From: Inia geoffrensis
Lineage: Eukaryota; Chordata; Mammalia; Artiodactyla; Iniidae
Assembly: GCA_036417435.1 (NCBI GenBank)
Contig: JAZAQT010000470.1
Span: forward strand, 372,001 to 436,000
DNA length: 64,000 bases
Direction of reading: 5' to 3'
Every line of letters begins with the position of its first letter. Within the stretch, counting starts at the first letter, position 1. This document shows positions 25,242 to 39,120 of this stretch, piece after piece. Under the pieces are notes generated by a model. That model was not told the DNA's origin. It did not search any database and saw nothing but the letters and a program-made list of their open reading frames with translations. A program made the translations under genes and the position numbers.

Positions 25242-26976
25242 TTGGCCAAAAAGGGCGTATGCGTTTTGTCCTGAATATATTCAGGAAAAAACGCATACGC
25301 CCTTTTGGGCCAACCAAGCAAGCCTGCAATGGAAATCCGCACTACAAGGAAGTCTCACTTCCCACCGATCCAAAGGGCCGTCCGAAAAAAGTGTAAAATC
25401 CAGAGAGGCAGGACAGGCAATGGAGAACCGGCAGCCTTGTTATGCTGATGGACCGGATGTAAATTGCCAACAGCCACTCTGGAGAAGTGGATCGTGCTTC
25501 CTGGAACAGAGAAAAAACGAAGCTAGAGAGCCTAGGGCACTTCCAATAATGGTGCTATAGATTCGGAAAATTTAAATGAAAAAGACACAGCCACACCAAA
25601 GTTTGGGGCTGCTCTGTGTACGGGATCCTTGACTATGGTACAACTTTAATAGCCCAGAAAGAGAAAAATGGATATAGAAGTTGTGGTACATCCCTACAAT
25701 GGAATATCACTCAACAATGAAATCAATGGCAACAGATCAGTAGCAGCATAGTGAGAGGATTTAGTTATGATGATTCTAAGTGAAATAAGTCACACAGAAA
25801 AAGAAACATCATAAGATATCACTAATACCGGGAATGTAAACACGCCTACGTGTGAACTGCATTACAAAACACAACAGAGTCTCACATTTACAAAAGAAAC
25901 TTATGCTTGCTTAAGGGGAAAGGTGAGTTGGGAGGCTGCATAAAACCAGAGGTTCACATTAGGACAGATACCATTCCATAAGCCAAATATATATTAGACA
26001 AGAGCTACTCCTTGCTCAACAAAATGGACTCAACACCCCGTATTCAAAACCTAGGAATATGCCTGAGTATGAAGAAAATTAAAACCCATACATTTATAGG
26101 TCTCCATAAGAAAATCTTTGTGTACAGCACCATACACACAGCAGTGTCAATAAGCTAAATCCCCTTATAAAAATAAATTTGAAAAACAAAACACAAGGAC
26201 TGTGAAATAGAGAGAAATTCTTAAATAAGTCCTTCAGGGCTTGTGAGGAATCTTGGATTTACCACCTCTACATCCACAGCTGGGGGAGAGATAAGGCTGG
26301 ACACTTGGGGCTGATAGTATTGGTGAGGGAATGCAGACCCTTTGAGGTAATGGTTCATGGTTCCCATTCCACGGGTCCCAAATCTCCACGTTTAAGGGAT
26401 TTATCCTTCAGCTAATATATGCATGGAAAACCCAGAATATGGTCCACGAAGTGATCAGGCATAATTTCTAAAACTCATCGCCATTTTCGCCCCCTGATAC
26501 TCGAGTTCGCCGTTCCAGATGCGATATTAACATTCTCCCCACTTGGAGAGTCAGTGCCTTTGACCTCTTGTTTGGCACAGTTTGCAATTTCTGTGGAAGA
26601 TGAACAGGAATAAGGAGAACCAATGAGCGGCTAACTCGATGTGTTTGGACGGGCACATTGAACTCTGATTTCCCTATAGGAAGAAGAATTCACCAAAGGC
26701 TCAGCGGGCCATGCCGGAACGAGATTAGGGACTGAAGCAATTCTTCGGGTTTTCGGTCAGCTCACAAGAAAGCGAGTTGAGAAAAGGAGATCTTTGGCAC
26801 TGTAACTCACAATCCTGCAGAGTTCCAAATGACCCCTATCATCCAAAAATTTATTGAAGGAAGGCTGTGAAGAGGACTTGAACGCGACGCAGAATTGCAG
26901 CAAACAGATATCAGGGGGTAGATAAGAAATGCTCTGAAAGCGTAGGAAAAGAGGCAGCAGTTCGACAGTGATGCAC
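25242..26976 (+). repeat. Monomer M15 (1,735 bp), A/B recombinant
   Basis: It begins as family A (ttttgtcctg, gatcgtgcttcc, ccaataatgg). By 25,587 it has become family B (gacacagcc, acaactttaatag, gaagttgtggtac, catagtgag, aaaatctttgtg). Its distal part copies M14 at 1,735 bp offset. The switch lies between about 25,545 and 25,587. Confidence 0.93.
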
Positions 26977-28712
26977 TTGGCCAAAAAGGGCGTATGCGTT
27001 TTGTCCTGAATATATTCAGGAAAAAACGCATACGCCCTTTTGGGCCAACCAAGCAAGCCTGCAATGGAAATCCGCACTACAAGGAAGTCTCACTTCCCAC
27101 TGATCCAAAGGGCCGTCCGAAAAAAGTGTAAAATCCAGAGAGGCAGGACAGGCAATGGAGAACCGGCAGCCTTGTTATGCTGATGGACCGGATGTAAATT
27201 GCCAACAGCCACTCTGGAGAAGTGGATCGTGCTTCCTGGAACAGAGAAAAAACGAAGCTAGAGAGCCTAGGGCACTTCCAATAATGGTGCTATAGATTCG
27301 GAAAATTTAAATGAAAAAGATACAGCCACACCAAAGTTTGGGGCTGCTCTGTGTATGGGATCCTTGACTATGGTACAATTTTAATAGCCCAGAAAGAGAA
27401 AAAATGGATATAGAACTTGTGGTGCATCCCTACAATGGGATATCACTCAACAATGAAATCAAAGGCAACAGACCAGTAGCAGCATAATGAGTGGACTTAG
27501 TTATGATGATTCTAAGTGAAATAAGTCACACAGAAAAAGAAACATCATAAGATATCACTAATACCGGGAATGTAAACACGGCTATGTGTGAACTGCATTA
27601 CAAAATACAACAGAGTCTCACATTTACAAAAGAAACTTATGCTTGCTTAAGGGGAAAGGAGAGCAGGGAGGCTGCATAAAACCAGAGGTTGACATTAGGA
27701 CAGATACCATTCCATAAGCCAAATATATATTAGACAAGACCTACTCCTTGCTCAACCAAATGGACTCTACACCCCGTATTCAAAACCCAGGAATATACCT
27801 GAGTATGAAGAAAATTAAAACCCATACATTTATAGGTCTCCATAAGAAAATCATTTGTGTACAGCAGCATACACACAGCAGTGTAAATAAGCTAAATCCC
27901 CTTATAAAAAAAAATTTGAAAAAGAAAACACAAGGAATGTCAAATAGAGAGAAATTCTTAAATAAGTCCTTCAGGGCTTGTGAGGAATCTTGGATTTACA
28001 ACCTCTACATCCACAGCTGGGGGAGAGATAAGGCTGGACACTTGGGGCTGATACTATTGGTGAGGGAATGCAGACCCTTTGAGGTAATGGTGCATGGTTC
28101 CCATTCCACGGGTCCCAAATCTCCACGTTTAAGGGATTTATCCTTCAGCTAAAATAGGCATGGAAAACCCAGAATATGGTCCACGAAGTGACCAGGCAAA
28201 ATTTTAAAACTCATCGCCATTTTCGCCCCCTGGTACTCGAGTTCGCCGTTCCAGATGCGATATTAACATTCTCTCCACTTGGAGAGTCAGTGCCTTTGAC
28301 CTCTTGTTTGGCACAGTTTGCAATTTCTGTGGAAGATGAACAGGAATAAGGAGAACGAATGAGCAGCTAACTCGATGTGTTTGGACGGGCACATTGAACT
28401 CTGATTTCCCTACAGGAAGAAGAATTCACCAAAGGCTCAGCGGGCCATGCCAGAACGAGATTAGGGACTGAAGCAATTCTTCGGGTTTTCGGTCAGCTCA
28501 CAAGAAAGCGAGTTGAGAAAAGGAGATCTTAGGCACTGTAACTCACAATCCTGCAGAGTTCCAAATGACCCCTATCATACAAAAATTTATTGAAGGAAGG
28601 CTGTGAAGAGGATTTGAACGCGACGCAGAATTGCAGCAAACAGATATCAGGGGGTAGATAAGAATTGCTCTGAAAGCGTAGGAAAAGAGGCAGCAGTTCG
28701 ACAGTGATGCAC
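26977..28712 (+). repeat. Monomer M16 (1,736 bp), family A
   Basis: Family A from end to end, closest to M11. Private changes are cccactgatcc, tgtatgggatcc, atcaaaggcaac and tttacaacctc. AATAAA is lost. Confidence 0.95.
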
Positions 28713-30446
28713 TTGGCCAAAAAGGGCGTATGCGTTTTGTCCTGAATATATTCAGGAAAAAACGCATACGCCCTTTTGGGCCAACCAAGCAAGCCTGCAA
28801 TGGAAATCCGCACTACAAGGAAGTCTCACTTCCCACCGATCCAAAGGGCCGTCCGAAAAAAGTGTAAAATCCAGAGAGGCAGGACAGGCAATGGAGAACC
28901 GGCAGCCTTGTTATGCTGATGGACCGGATGTAAATTGCCAACAGCCACTCTGGAGAAGTGGATCGTGCTTCCTGGAACAGAGGAAAAACGAAGCTAGAGA
29001 GCCTAGGGCACTTCCAATAATGGTGCTATAGATACTGAAAATTTAAATGAAAAAGATACAGCCACACCAAAGTTTGGGGCTGCTCTGTGTACGGGATCCT
29101 TGACTATGGTACAATTTTAATAGCCCAGAAAGAGAAAAAATGGATATAGAAGTTGTGGTGCATCCCTAAAATGGGATATCACTCAACAATGAAATCAATG
29201 GCAACAGACCAGTAGCAGCATAATGAGTGGATTTAGTTATGATGATTCTAAGTGAAATAAGTCACACAGAGAAAGAAACATCATAAGATATCACTAATAC
29301 CGGGAATGTAAACATGGCTATGTGTGAAGTGCATTACAAAACACAACAGATTCTCACATTTACAAAAGAAACTTATGCTTGCTTAAGGGGAAAAGAGAGT
29401 GGGGAGGCTGCATAAAACCAGAGGTTGACATTAGGACAGATACCATTCCATAAGCCAAATATATATTAGACAAGACCTACTCCTTGCTCAACCAAATGGA
29501 CTCTACACCCCATATTCAAAACCCAGGAATATACCTGAGTATGAAGAAAATTAAAACCCACACATTTATAGGTCTCCATAAGAAAATCATTTGTGTACAG
29601 CAGCATACACACAGCAGTGTAAATAAGCTAAATCCCCTTATAAAATTAAATTTGAAAAAGAAAACACAAGGAATGTCAAATAGAGAGATATTCTTAAATA
29701 AGTCCTTCAGGGCTTGTGAGGAATCTTGGATTTACCACCTCTACATCCACAGCTGGGGGAGAGATAAGGCTGGACACTTGGGGCTGATACTATTGGTGAG
29801 GGAATGCAGACCCTTTGAGGTAATGGTGCATGGTTCCCATTGCACGGGTCCCAAACCTCCACGTTTAAGGGATTTATCCTTCAGCTAAAATATGCATGGA
29901 AAACCCAGAATATGGTCCACGAAGTGACCAGGCAAAATTTTAAAACTCATCGCCATTTTCGCCCCCTGGTACTCGAGTTCGCCGTTCCAGATGCGATATT
30001 AACATTCTCCCCACTTGGAGAGTCAGTGCCTTTGACCTCTTGTTTCGCACAGTTTGCAATTTCTGTGGAAGATGAACATGAATAAGGAGAACGAATGAGC
30101 AGCTAACTCGATGTGTTTGGACGGGCACATTGAACTCTGATTTCCCTACAGGAAGAAGAATTCACCAAAGGCTCAGCGTGCCATGCCGGAACGAGATTAG
30201 GGACTGAAGCAATTCTTCGGGTTTGCGGTCAGCTCACAAGAAAGCGAGTTGAGAAAAGGAGATTTTTGGCACTGTAACTCACAATCCTGCAGAGTTCCAA
30301 ATGACCCCTATCATCCAAAAATTTATTGAAGGAAGGCTGTGAAGAGGACTTGAACGCGACGCAGAATTGCAGAAAACATATCAGGGGGTAGATAAGAATT
30401 GCTCTGAAAGTGTAGGAAAAGAGGCAGCAGTTCGACAGTGATGCAC
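28713..30446 (+). repeat. Monomer M17 (1,734 bp), family A
   Basis: Family A with gatactgaaaattt, ccctaaaatggg, acagagaaagaaac, cagattctcac, cccacacattt and agagatattc. Several of these recur in M23, 10,408 bp downstream. Its distal end carries the 2-bp deletion gaaaacatatc, shared with M24 and M25. Confidence 0.95.
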
Positions 30447-30518
30447 TTGGCCAAAAAGTGCGTATGCGTTTTTTCCTGAATATATTCAGGAAAAAACGCA
30501 TACGCACTTTTTGGCCAA
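30447..30518. repeat. Palindrome with matched changes in both arms (M18)
   Basis: The left arm has agtgcg where most copies have agggcg (T at 30,459). The right arm has the exact complement, cgcact instead of cgccct (A at 30,506). All 36 pairs still match. Confidence 0.96.
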
Positions 30519-32180
30519 CCAAGCAAGCCTGCAATGGAAATCCGCATTACAAGAAGTCTCACTTCCCACCGATCCAAAGGGCCGTCCGAAAAAAGTGTAA
30601 AATCCAGAGAGGCAGGAAAGGCCATGGAGAACCGGCAGCCTTGTTATGCTGATGGGAGGGATGTAAATTGCCAACAGCCACTCTGGAGAAGTGGATGGTG
30701 TTTCCTGGAACAAAGAAAAAACCAAACTAGAGAGCCTAGGGCACTTCCACTTATGGTGCTATAGATTCGGAAAATTTAAATGAAAAAGACACAGCCACAC
30801 CAAAGTTTGGGGCTGCTCTGTGTACGGGATCCTTGACTATGGTACAACTTTAATAGCCGAGAAAGAGAAAAATGGATATAGAAGTTGTGATACATCCCTA
30901 CAATGGAATATCACTCAACAATGAAATCAATGGCAACAGACCAGAAGCAGCATAATGAGAGGATTTAGTTATGATGATTCTAAGTGAAATAAGTCACACA
31001 GAAAAAGAAACATCATAAGATATCACTAATACCGGGAATGTAAACACGGCTACGTGTGAACTGCATTACAAAACACAACAGAGTCTCACATTTACAAAAG
31101 AAACTTATGCTTGATTAAGGGGAAAGGAGAGTAGGGAGGCTGCATAAAACCAGAGGTTCACATTAGGACAGATACCATTCCATAAGCCAAATATGTATTA
31201 GACAAGAGCTACTCCTTGCTCAACCAAATGGACTCAACACCCCGTATTCAAAACCTAGGAATATGCCTGAGTATGAAGAAAATTAAAACCCATACATTTA
31301 TAGGTCTCCATAAGAAAATCATTTGTGTACAGCACCATACACACAGCAGTGTCAATAACCTAATCCCCTTATAAAAATAAATTTGAAAAAGAAAACACAA
31401 GGACTGTGAAATAGAGAGAAATTCTTAAATAAGTCCTTCAGGGCTTGTGAGGAATCTTGGATTTACCACCTCTACATCCACAGCTGGGGGAGAGATAAGG
31501 CTGGACACTTGGGGCTGATAGTATTGGTGAGGGAATGCAGACCCTTGGAGGTAATGGTGCATGGTTCCCATTCCACGGGTCCCAAATCTCCACGTTTAAG
31601 GGATTTATCCTTAAGCTAAAATATGCATGGAAAACCCAGAATATGGTCCACGAAGTGATCAGGCATAATTTCTAAAACTCATCGCCATTTTCGCCCCCTG
31701 ATACTCGAGTTCGCCGTTCCAGATGCGATATTAACATTCTCCCCACTTGGAGAGTCAGTGCCTTTGACCTCTTGTTTGGCACAGTTTGCAATTTCTGTGG
31801 AAGATGAACAGGAATAAGGAGAACCAATGAGCGGCTAACTCGATGTGTTTGGACGGGCACATTGAACTCTGATTTCCCTACAGGAAGAAGAATTCACCAA
31901 TGGCTCAGCGTGCCATGCCGGAACGAGATTAGGGCCTGAAGCAATTCTTCGGGTTTGCGGTCAGCTCACAAGAAAGCGACTTGAGAAAAGGAGATTTTTG
32001 GCACTGTAACTCACAATCCTGCAGAGTTCCAAATGACCCCTATCATCCAAAAATTTATTGAAGGAAGGCTGTGAAGAGGACTTGAACGCGACGCAGAATT
32101 GCAGCAAACAGATATCAGGGGGTAGATAAGAATTGCTCTGAAAGCGTAGGAAAAGAGGCAGCAGTTCGACAGTGATGCAC
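30447..32180 (+). repeat. Monomer M18 (1,734 bp)
   Basis: Perfect palindrome in which both arms carry a matching change (see the palindrome entry). Markers are actacaagaag, ggaaaggcc, gatgggaggg, agccgagaaag, tgtgatacatcc, gattaagggg and cccttggagg. The 13,875-bp-distant sister is M26. Confidence 0.95.
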
Positions 32181-33912
32181 TTGGCCAAAAAGGGCGTATG
32201 CGTTTTTTCCTGAATATATTCAGGAAAAAACGCATACGCCCTTTTTGGCCAACCAAGCAAGCCTGCAATGGAAATCCGCACTACAAGGAAGTCTCACTTC
32301 CCACCGATCCAAAGAGCCGTCCGAAAAACTTGTAAAATCCAGAGAGGCAGGACAGGCCATGGAGAACCGGCAGCCTTGTTATGCTGATGGACTGGATGTA
32401 AACTGCCAACAGCCACTCTGGAGAAGTGGATGGTGTTTCCTGGAAAAAAGAAAAAAACAAGCTAGAGAGCCTAGGGCACTTCCACTTATGGTGCTATAGA
32501 TTCGGAAAATTTAAATGAAAAAGACACAGCCACACCAAAGTTTGGGGCTGCTCTGTGTACGGGAGCCTTGACTATGGTACAACTTTAATAGCCCAGAAAG
32601 AGAAAAATGGATATAGAAGTTGTGATACATCCCTACAATGGAATATCACTCAACAATGAAATCAATGGTAACACACCAGTAGCAGCATAATGAGAGGATT
32701 TAGTTATGATGATTCTAAGTGAAATAAGTCACACAGAAAAAGAAACATCATAAGATATCACTAATACCGGGACTGTAAACACGGCTACGTGAGAACTGCA
32801 TTACAAAACACAACAGAGTCTCACATTTACAAAAGAAACTTATGCTTGCTTAAGGGGAAAGGAGAGTGGGGAGGCTGCATAAAACCAGAGGTTGACATTA
32901 GGACAGATACCATTCCATAAGCCAAATATATATTAGACAAGACCTACTCATTGCTCAACCAAATGGACTCAACACCCCATATTCAAAACCTAGGAATATA
33001 CCTGACTATGAAGAAAATTAAAACCCATACATTTATAGGTCTCCATAAGAAAATCATTTGTGTACAGCACCATACACACAGCAGTGTCAATAAGCTAAAT
33101 ACCCTTATAAAAATAAATTTGAATAAGAAAACACAAGGACTGTCAAATAGAGAGAAATACTTAAATAAGGCCTTCAGGGCTTGTGAGGAATCTTGGATTT
33201 ACCACCTCTACATCCACAGCTGGGGGAGAGATAAGGCTGGACACTTGGGGCTGATACTATTGGTGAGGGAATGCAGACCCTTTGAGGTAATGGTGCATGG
33301 TTCCCATTGCACGGGTCCCAAATCTCCACGTTTAAGGGATTTATCCTTCAGCTAAAATACGCATGGAAATCCCAGAATATGGTCCACGAAGTGATCAGGC
33401 AAAATTTCTAAAACTCATCGCCATTGTAGCCCCCTGGTACTCGAGTTCGCCGTTCCAGATGCAATATTAACATTCTCCCCACTTGGAGAGTCAGTGCCTT
33501 TGACCTCTTGTTTGGCACAGTTTGCAATTTCCGTGGAAGATGAACAGGAATAAGGAGAACGAATGAGCGGCTAACTCGATGTGTTTGGACAGGCACATTG
33601 AACTCTGATTTCCCTACAGGAAGAATTCACCAAAGGCTCAGCGTGCCATGCCGGAACAAGATTAGGGCCTGAAGCAATTCTTCGGGTTTTCGGTCAGCTC
33701 ACAAGAAAGCGAGTTGAGAAAAGGAGATCTTTGGCACTGTAACTCACAATCCTGCAGAGTTCCAAATGACCCCTATCATCCAAAAATTTATTGAAGGAAG
33801 GCTGTGAATAGGACTTGAATGCGACGCAGAATTGCAGAAAACAGATATCGGGGGTAGATAAGAATTGCTCTGAAAGCGTAGGAAAACAGGCAGCAGTTCG
33901 ACAGTGATGCAC
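32181..33912 (+). repeat. Monomer M19 (1,732 bp)
   Basis: Perfect palindrome. Markers are gagccgtccgaaaaacttg, gactggatg, ctggaaaaaag, acgggagcc (BamHI site lost), gtgatac, cgggactg, acgtgagaac and gaataagaaaac. Sisters are M27, M28 and M31. The distal part has gccattgtagcc, as in M27. Confidence 0.95.
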
Positions 33913-35648
33913 TTGCCCAAAATGGGCGTATGCGTTTTTTCCTGAATATATTCAGGAAAAAACGCATACGACCTTTTTGGCCAACCAAGCAAGCCTGCAA
34001 TGGAAATCCGCACTACAAGGAAGTCTCACTTCCCACCGATCCAAAGGGCCGTCCGAAAAAAGTGTAAAATCCAGAGAGGCAGGACAGGCCATGGAGAACT
34101 GGCAGCCTTGTTATGCTGATGGGCCGGATGTAAATTGCCAACAGCCACTCTGGAGAAGTGGATGGTGTTTCCTGGAACAAAGAAAAAAACAAGCTAGAGA
34201 GCCTAGGGCACTTCCACTTATGGTGCTATAGATTCGAAAAATTTAAATGAAAAAGACACAGCCACACCAAAGTTTGGGGCTGCTCTGTGTACGGGATCCT
34301 TGACTATGGTACAACTTTAATAGCCCAGAAAGAGAAAAATGGATATAGAAGTTGTGGTACATCCCTACAATGGAATATCACTCAACAATGAAATCAATGG
34401 CAACAGACCAGTAGCAGCATAGTGACAGGATTTAGTTATGATGATTCTAAGTGAAATAAGTCACACAGAAAAAGAAACATCATAAGATATCACTAATACC
34501 GGGAATGTAAACACGGCTACGTGTGAACTGCATTACAAAACACAACAGAGTCTCACATTTACAAAAGAAACTTATGCTTGCTTAAGGGGAAAGGAGAGTG
34601 GGGAGGCTGCATAAAACCAGAGGTTCACATTAGGACAGATACCATTCCATAAGCCAAATATATATTAGACAAGAGCTACTCCTTGCTCAACCAAATTGAC
34701 TCAACACCCCGTATTCCAAACCTAGGAATATGCCTGAGTATGAAGAAAATTAAAACCCATACATTTATAGGTCTCCATAAGAAAATCATTTGTGTACAGC
34801 ACCATACACACAGCAGTGTCAATAAGCTAAATCCCCTTATAAAAATAAATTTGAAAAACAAAACACAAGGACTGTGAAATAGAGAGAAATTCATAAATAA
34901 GTCCTTCAGGGCTTGTGAGGAATCTTGGGTTTACCACCTCTACATCCACAGCTGGGGGAGAGATAAGGCTGGACACTTGGGGCTGATAGTATTGGTGAGG
35001 GAATGCAGACCCTTTGAGGTAATGGTGCATGGTTCCCATTCCACGGGTCCCAAATCCCCACGTTTAAGGGATTTATCCTTCAGCTAAAATATGCATGGAA
35101 AACCCAGAATATGGTCCACGAAGTGATCAGGCATAATTTCTAAAACTCATCGCCATTTTCTCCCCCTGATACTCGAGTTCGCCGTTCCAGATGCGATATT
35201 AACATTCTCCTCACTTGGAGAGTCAGTGCCTTTGACCTCTTGTTTGGCACAGTTTGCAATTTCTGTGGAAGATGAACAGGAATAAGGAGAACCAATGAGC
35301 GGCTAACTCGATGTGTTTGGACGGGCACATTGAACTCTGATTTCCCTACAGGAAGAAGAATTCACCAAAGGCTCAGCGGGCCATGCCGGAACGAGATTAG
35401 GGCCTGAAGCAATTCTTCGGGTTTGCGGTCAGCTCACAAGAAAGCGAGTTGAGAAAAGGAGATCTTTGGCACTGTAACTCACAATCCTGCAGAGTTCCAA
35501 ATGACCCCTATCATCCAAAAATTTATTGAAGGAAGGCTGTGAAGAGGACTTGAACGTGACGCAGAATTGCAGAAAACAGATATCAGGGGGTAGATAAGAA
35601 TTGCTCTGAAAGCGTAGGAAAAGAGGCAGCAGTTCGACAGTGATGCAC
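33913..35648 (+). repeat. Monomer M20 (1,736 bp)
   Basis: Degraded M10-type palindrome (ttgcccaaaatggg on the left, tacgacc on the right). Markers are agaactggc, gattcgaaaaattt, catagtgacagg, ccaaattgactc, attccaaacc, aattcataaataag and cttgggtttacc. Confidence 0.95.
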
Positions 35649-37384
35649 TTGGCCAAAAAGGGCGTATGCGTTTTTTCCTGAATATATTCAGGAAAAAACG
35701 CATACACACTTTTTGGCCAACCAAGCAAGCCTGCAATGGAAATCCGCACTACAAGGAAGTCTCACTTCCCACCGATCCAAAGGGCCGTCCGAAAAAAGTG
35801 TAAAATCCAGAGAGGGAGGACAGGCAATGGAGAACCGGCAGCCTTGTTATGCTGATGGACCGGATGTAAATTGCCAACAGCCACTCTGGAGAAGTGGATC
35901 GTGCTTCCTGGAACAGAGAAAAAACGAAGCTAGAGAGACTAGGGCACTTCCAATAATGGTGCTATAGATTCGGAAAATTTAAATGAAAAAGATACAGCCA
36001 CACCAAAGTTTGGGGCTGCTCTGTGTACGGGATCCTTGACTATGGTACAATTTTAATAGCCCAGAAAGAGAAAAAATGGATATAGAACTTGTGGTGCATC
36101 CCTACAATGGGATATCACTCAACAATGAAATCAATGGCAACAGACCAGTAGCAGCATAATGAGTGGACTTAGTTATGATGATTCTAAGTGAAATAAGTCA
36201 CACAGAAAAAGAAACATCATAAGATATCACTAATACCGGGAATGTAAACACAGCTATGTGTGAACTGCATTACAAAATACAACAGAGTCTCACATTTACA
36301 AAAGAAACTTATGCTTGCTTAAGGGGAAAGGAGAGCAGGGAGGCTGCATAAAACCAGAGGTTGACATTAGGACAGATACCATTCCATAAGCCAAATATAT
36401 ATTAGACAAGACCTACTCCTTGCTCAACCAAATGGACTCTACACCCCGTATTCAAAACCCAGGAATATACCTGAGTATGAAGAAAATTAAAACCCATACA
36501 TTTATAGGTCTCCATAAGAAAATCATTTGTGTACAGCAGCATACACACAGCAGTGTAAATAAGCTAAATCCCCTTATAAAAATAAATTTGAAAAAGAAAA
36601 CACAAGGAATGTCAAATAGAGAGAAATTCTTACATAAGTCCTTCAGGGCTTGTGAGGAATCTTGGATTTACCACCTCTACATCCACAGCTGGGGGAGAGA
36701 TAAGGCTGGACACTTGGGGCTGATACTATTGGTGAGGGAATGCAGACCCTTTGAGGTAATGGTGCATGGTTCCCATTGCACGGGCCCCAAATCTCCACGT
36801 TTAAGGGATTTATCCTTCAGCTAAAATAGGCATGGAAAACCCAGAATATGGTCCACGAAGTGACCAGGCAAAATTTTAAAACTCATCGCCATTTTCGCCC
36901 CCTGGTACTCGAGTTCGCCGTTCCAGATGCGATATTAACATTCTCTCCACTTGGAGAGTCAGTGCCTTTGACCTCTTGTTTGGCACAGTTTGCAATTTCT
37001 GTGGAAGATGAACAGGAATAAGGAGAACGAATGAGCAGCTAACTCGATGTGTTTGGACGGGCACATTGAACTCTGATTTCCCTACAGGAAGAAGAATTCA
37101 CCAAAGGCTCAGCGGGCCATGTCGGAACGAGATTAGGGACTGAAGCAATTCTTCGGGTTTTCGGTCAGCTCACAAGAAAGCGAGTTGAGAAAAGGAGATC
37201 TTTGGCACTGTAACTCACAATCCTGCAGAGTTCCAAATGACCCCTATCATACAAAAATTTATTGAAGGAAGGCTGTGAAGAGGACTTGAACGCGACGCAG
37301 AATTGCAGCAAACAGATATCAGGGGGTAGATCAGAATTGCTCTGAAAGCGTAGGAAAAGAGGCAGCAGTTCGACAGTGATGCAC
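35649..37384 (+). repeat. Monomer M21 (1,736 bp), family A body
   Basis: The left arm is family B. The right arm is tacacacttt, with two mismatches. From about 35,815 on it is family A (agagggagg, gatcgtgcttcc, gatacagcc, gaacttgtggtgc, gagcaggg). It keeps AATAAA, unlike M11. First A unit of the A/B dimer. Confidence 0.94.
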
Positions 37385-39120
37385 TTGGCCAAAAAGGGCG
37401 TATGCGTTTTGTCCTGAATATATTCAGGAAAAAACGCATACGAACTTTTTGGCCAACCAAGCAAGCCTGCAATGGAAATCCGCACTACAAGGAAGTCTCA
37501 CTTCCCACCGATCCAAAGGGCCGTCCGAAAAAAGTGTAAAATCCAGAGAGGCAAGACAGGCCATGGAGAACCGGCAGCCTTGTTATGCTGATGGGCCGGA
37601 TGTAAATTGCCAACAGCCACTCTGGAGAAGTGGATGGTGTTTCCTGGAACAAAGAAAAAAACAAGCTAGAGAGCCTAGGGCACTTCCACTTATGGTGCTA
37701 TAGATTCGGAAAATTTAAATGAAAAAGACACAGCCACACCAAAGTTTGGGGCTGCTCTGTGTACGGGATCCTTGACTATGGTACAACTTTAATAGCCCAG
37801 AAAGAGAAAAATGGATATAGAAGTTGTGGTACATCCCTACAATGGAATATCACTCAACAATGAAATCAATGGCAACAGACCAGTAGCAGCATAGTGAGAG
37901 GATTTAGTTATGATGATTCTAAGTGAAATAAGTCACACAGAAAAAGAAACATCATAAGATATCACTAATACCGGGAATGTAAACACGGCTACGTGTGAAC
38001 TGCATTACAAAACACAACAGAGTCTCACATTTACAAAAGAAACTTATGCTTGCTTAAGGGGAAAGGAGAGTGGGGAGGCTGCATAAAACCAGAGGTTCAC
38101 ATTAGGACAGATACCATTCCATAATCCAAATATATATTAGACAAGAGCTACTCCTTGCTCAACCAAATGGACTCAACACCCCGTATTCAAAACCTAGGAA
38201 TATGCCTGAGTATGAAGAAAATTAAAACCCATACATTTATAGGTCTCCATAAGAAAATCATTTGTGTACAGCACCATACACACAGCAGTGTCAATAAGCT
38301 AAATCCCCTTATAAAAATAAATTTGAAAAACAAAACACAAGGACTGTGAAATAGAGAGAAATTCTTAAATAAGTCCTTCAGGTCTTGTGAGGAATCTTGG
38401 ATTTACCACCTCTACATCCACAGCTGGGGGAGAGATAAGGCTGGACACTTGGGGCTGATAGTATTGGTGAGGGAATGCAGACCCTTTGAGGTAATGGTGC
38501 ATGGTTCCCATTCCACGGGTCCCAAATCTCCACGTTTAAGGGATTTATCCTTCAGCTAAAATATGCGTGGAAAACCCAGAATATGGTCCACGGAGTGATC
38601 AGGCATAATTTCTAAAACTCTTCGCCATTTTCGCCCCCTGATACTCGAGTTCGCTGTTCCAGATGCGATATTAACATTCTCCCCACTTGGAGAGTCAGTG
38701 CCTTTGACCTCTTGTTTGGCACAGTTTGCAATTTCTGTGGAAGATGAACAGGAATAAGGAGAACCAATGAGCGGCTAACTCGATGTGTTTGGACGGGCAC
38801 ATTGAACTCTGATTTCCCTACAGGAAGAAGAATTCACCAAAGGCTCAGCGGGCCATGCCGGAACGAGATTAGGGACTGAAGCAATTCTTCGGGTTTTCGG
38901 TCAGCTCACAAGAAAGCGAGTTGAGAAAAGGAGATCTTTGGCACTGTAACTCACAATCCTGCAGAGTTCCAAATGACCCCTATCATCCAAAAATTTATTG
39001 AAGGAAGGCTGTGAAGAGGACTTGAACGCGACGCAGAATTGCAGCAAACAGATATCAGGGGGTAGATAAGAATTGCTCTGAAAGCGTAGGAAAAGAGGCA
39101 GCAGTTCGACAGTGATGCAC
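37385..39120 (+). repeat. Monomer M22 (1,736 bp), family B body
   Basis: The palindrome is itself a hybrid: left arm of family A (ttttgtcctg), right arm tacgaacttttt leading into a family B body (ggcaagacagg, catagtgag, gagctactcc, gcaccatac). Private changes are ccataatcc, caggtcttg and cacggagtg. Sister M24 is 3,472 bp downstream. Confidence 0.94.

Larger units (their letters stand above)
16450..25573 (+). repeat. Four-monomer duplication, period 6,943 bp
   Basis: About 16,450-18,630 recurs at about 23,393-25,573. It includes the degraded M10/M14 palindrome, the 2-bp aaaatctttgtg deletion and the B-to-A family change just before M11/M15. It ends inside M15 at the A/B breakpoint. Confidence 0.87.
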
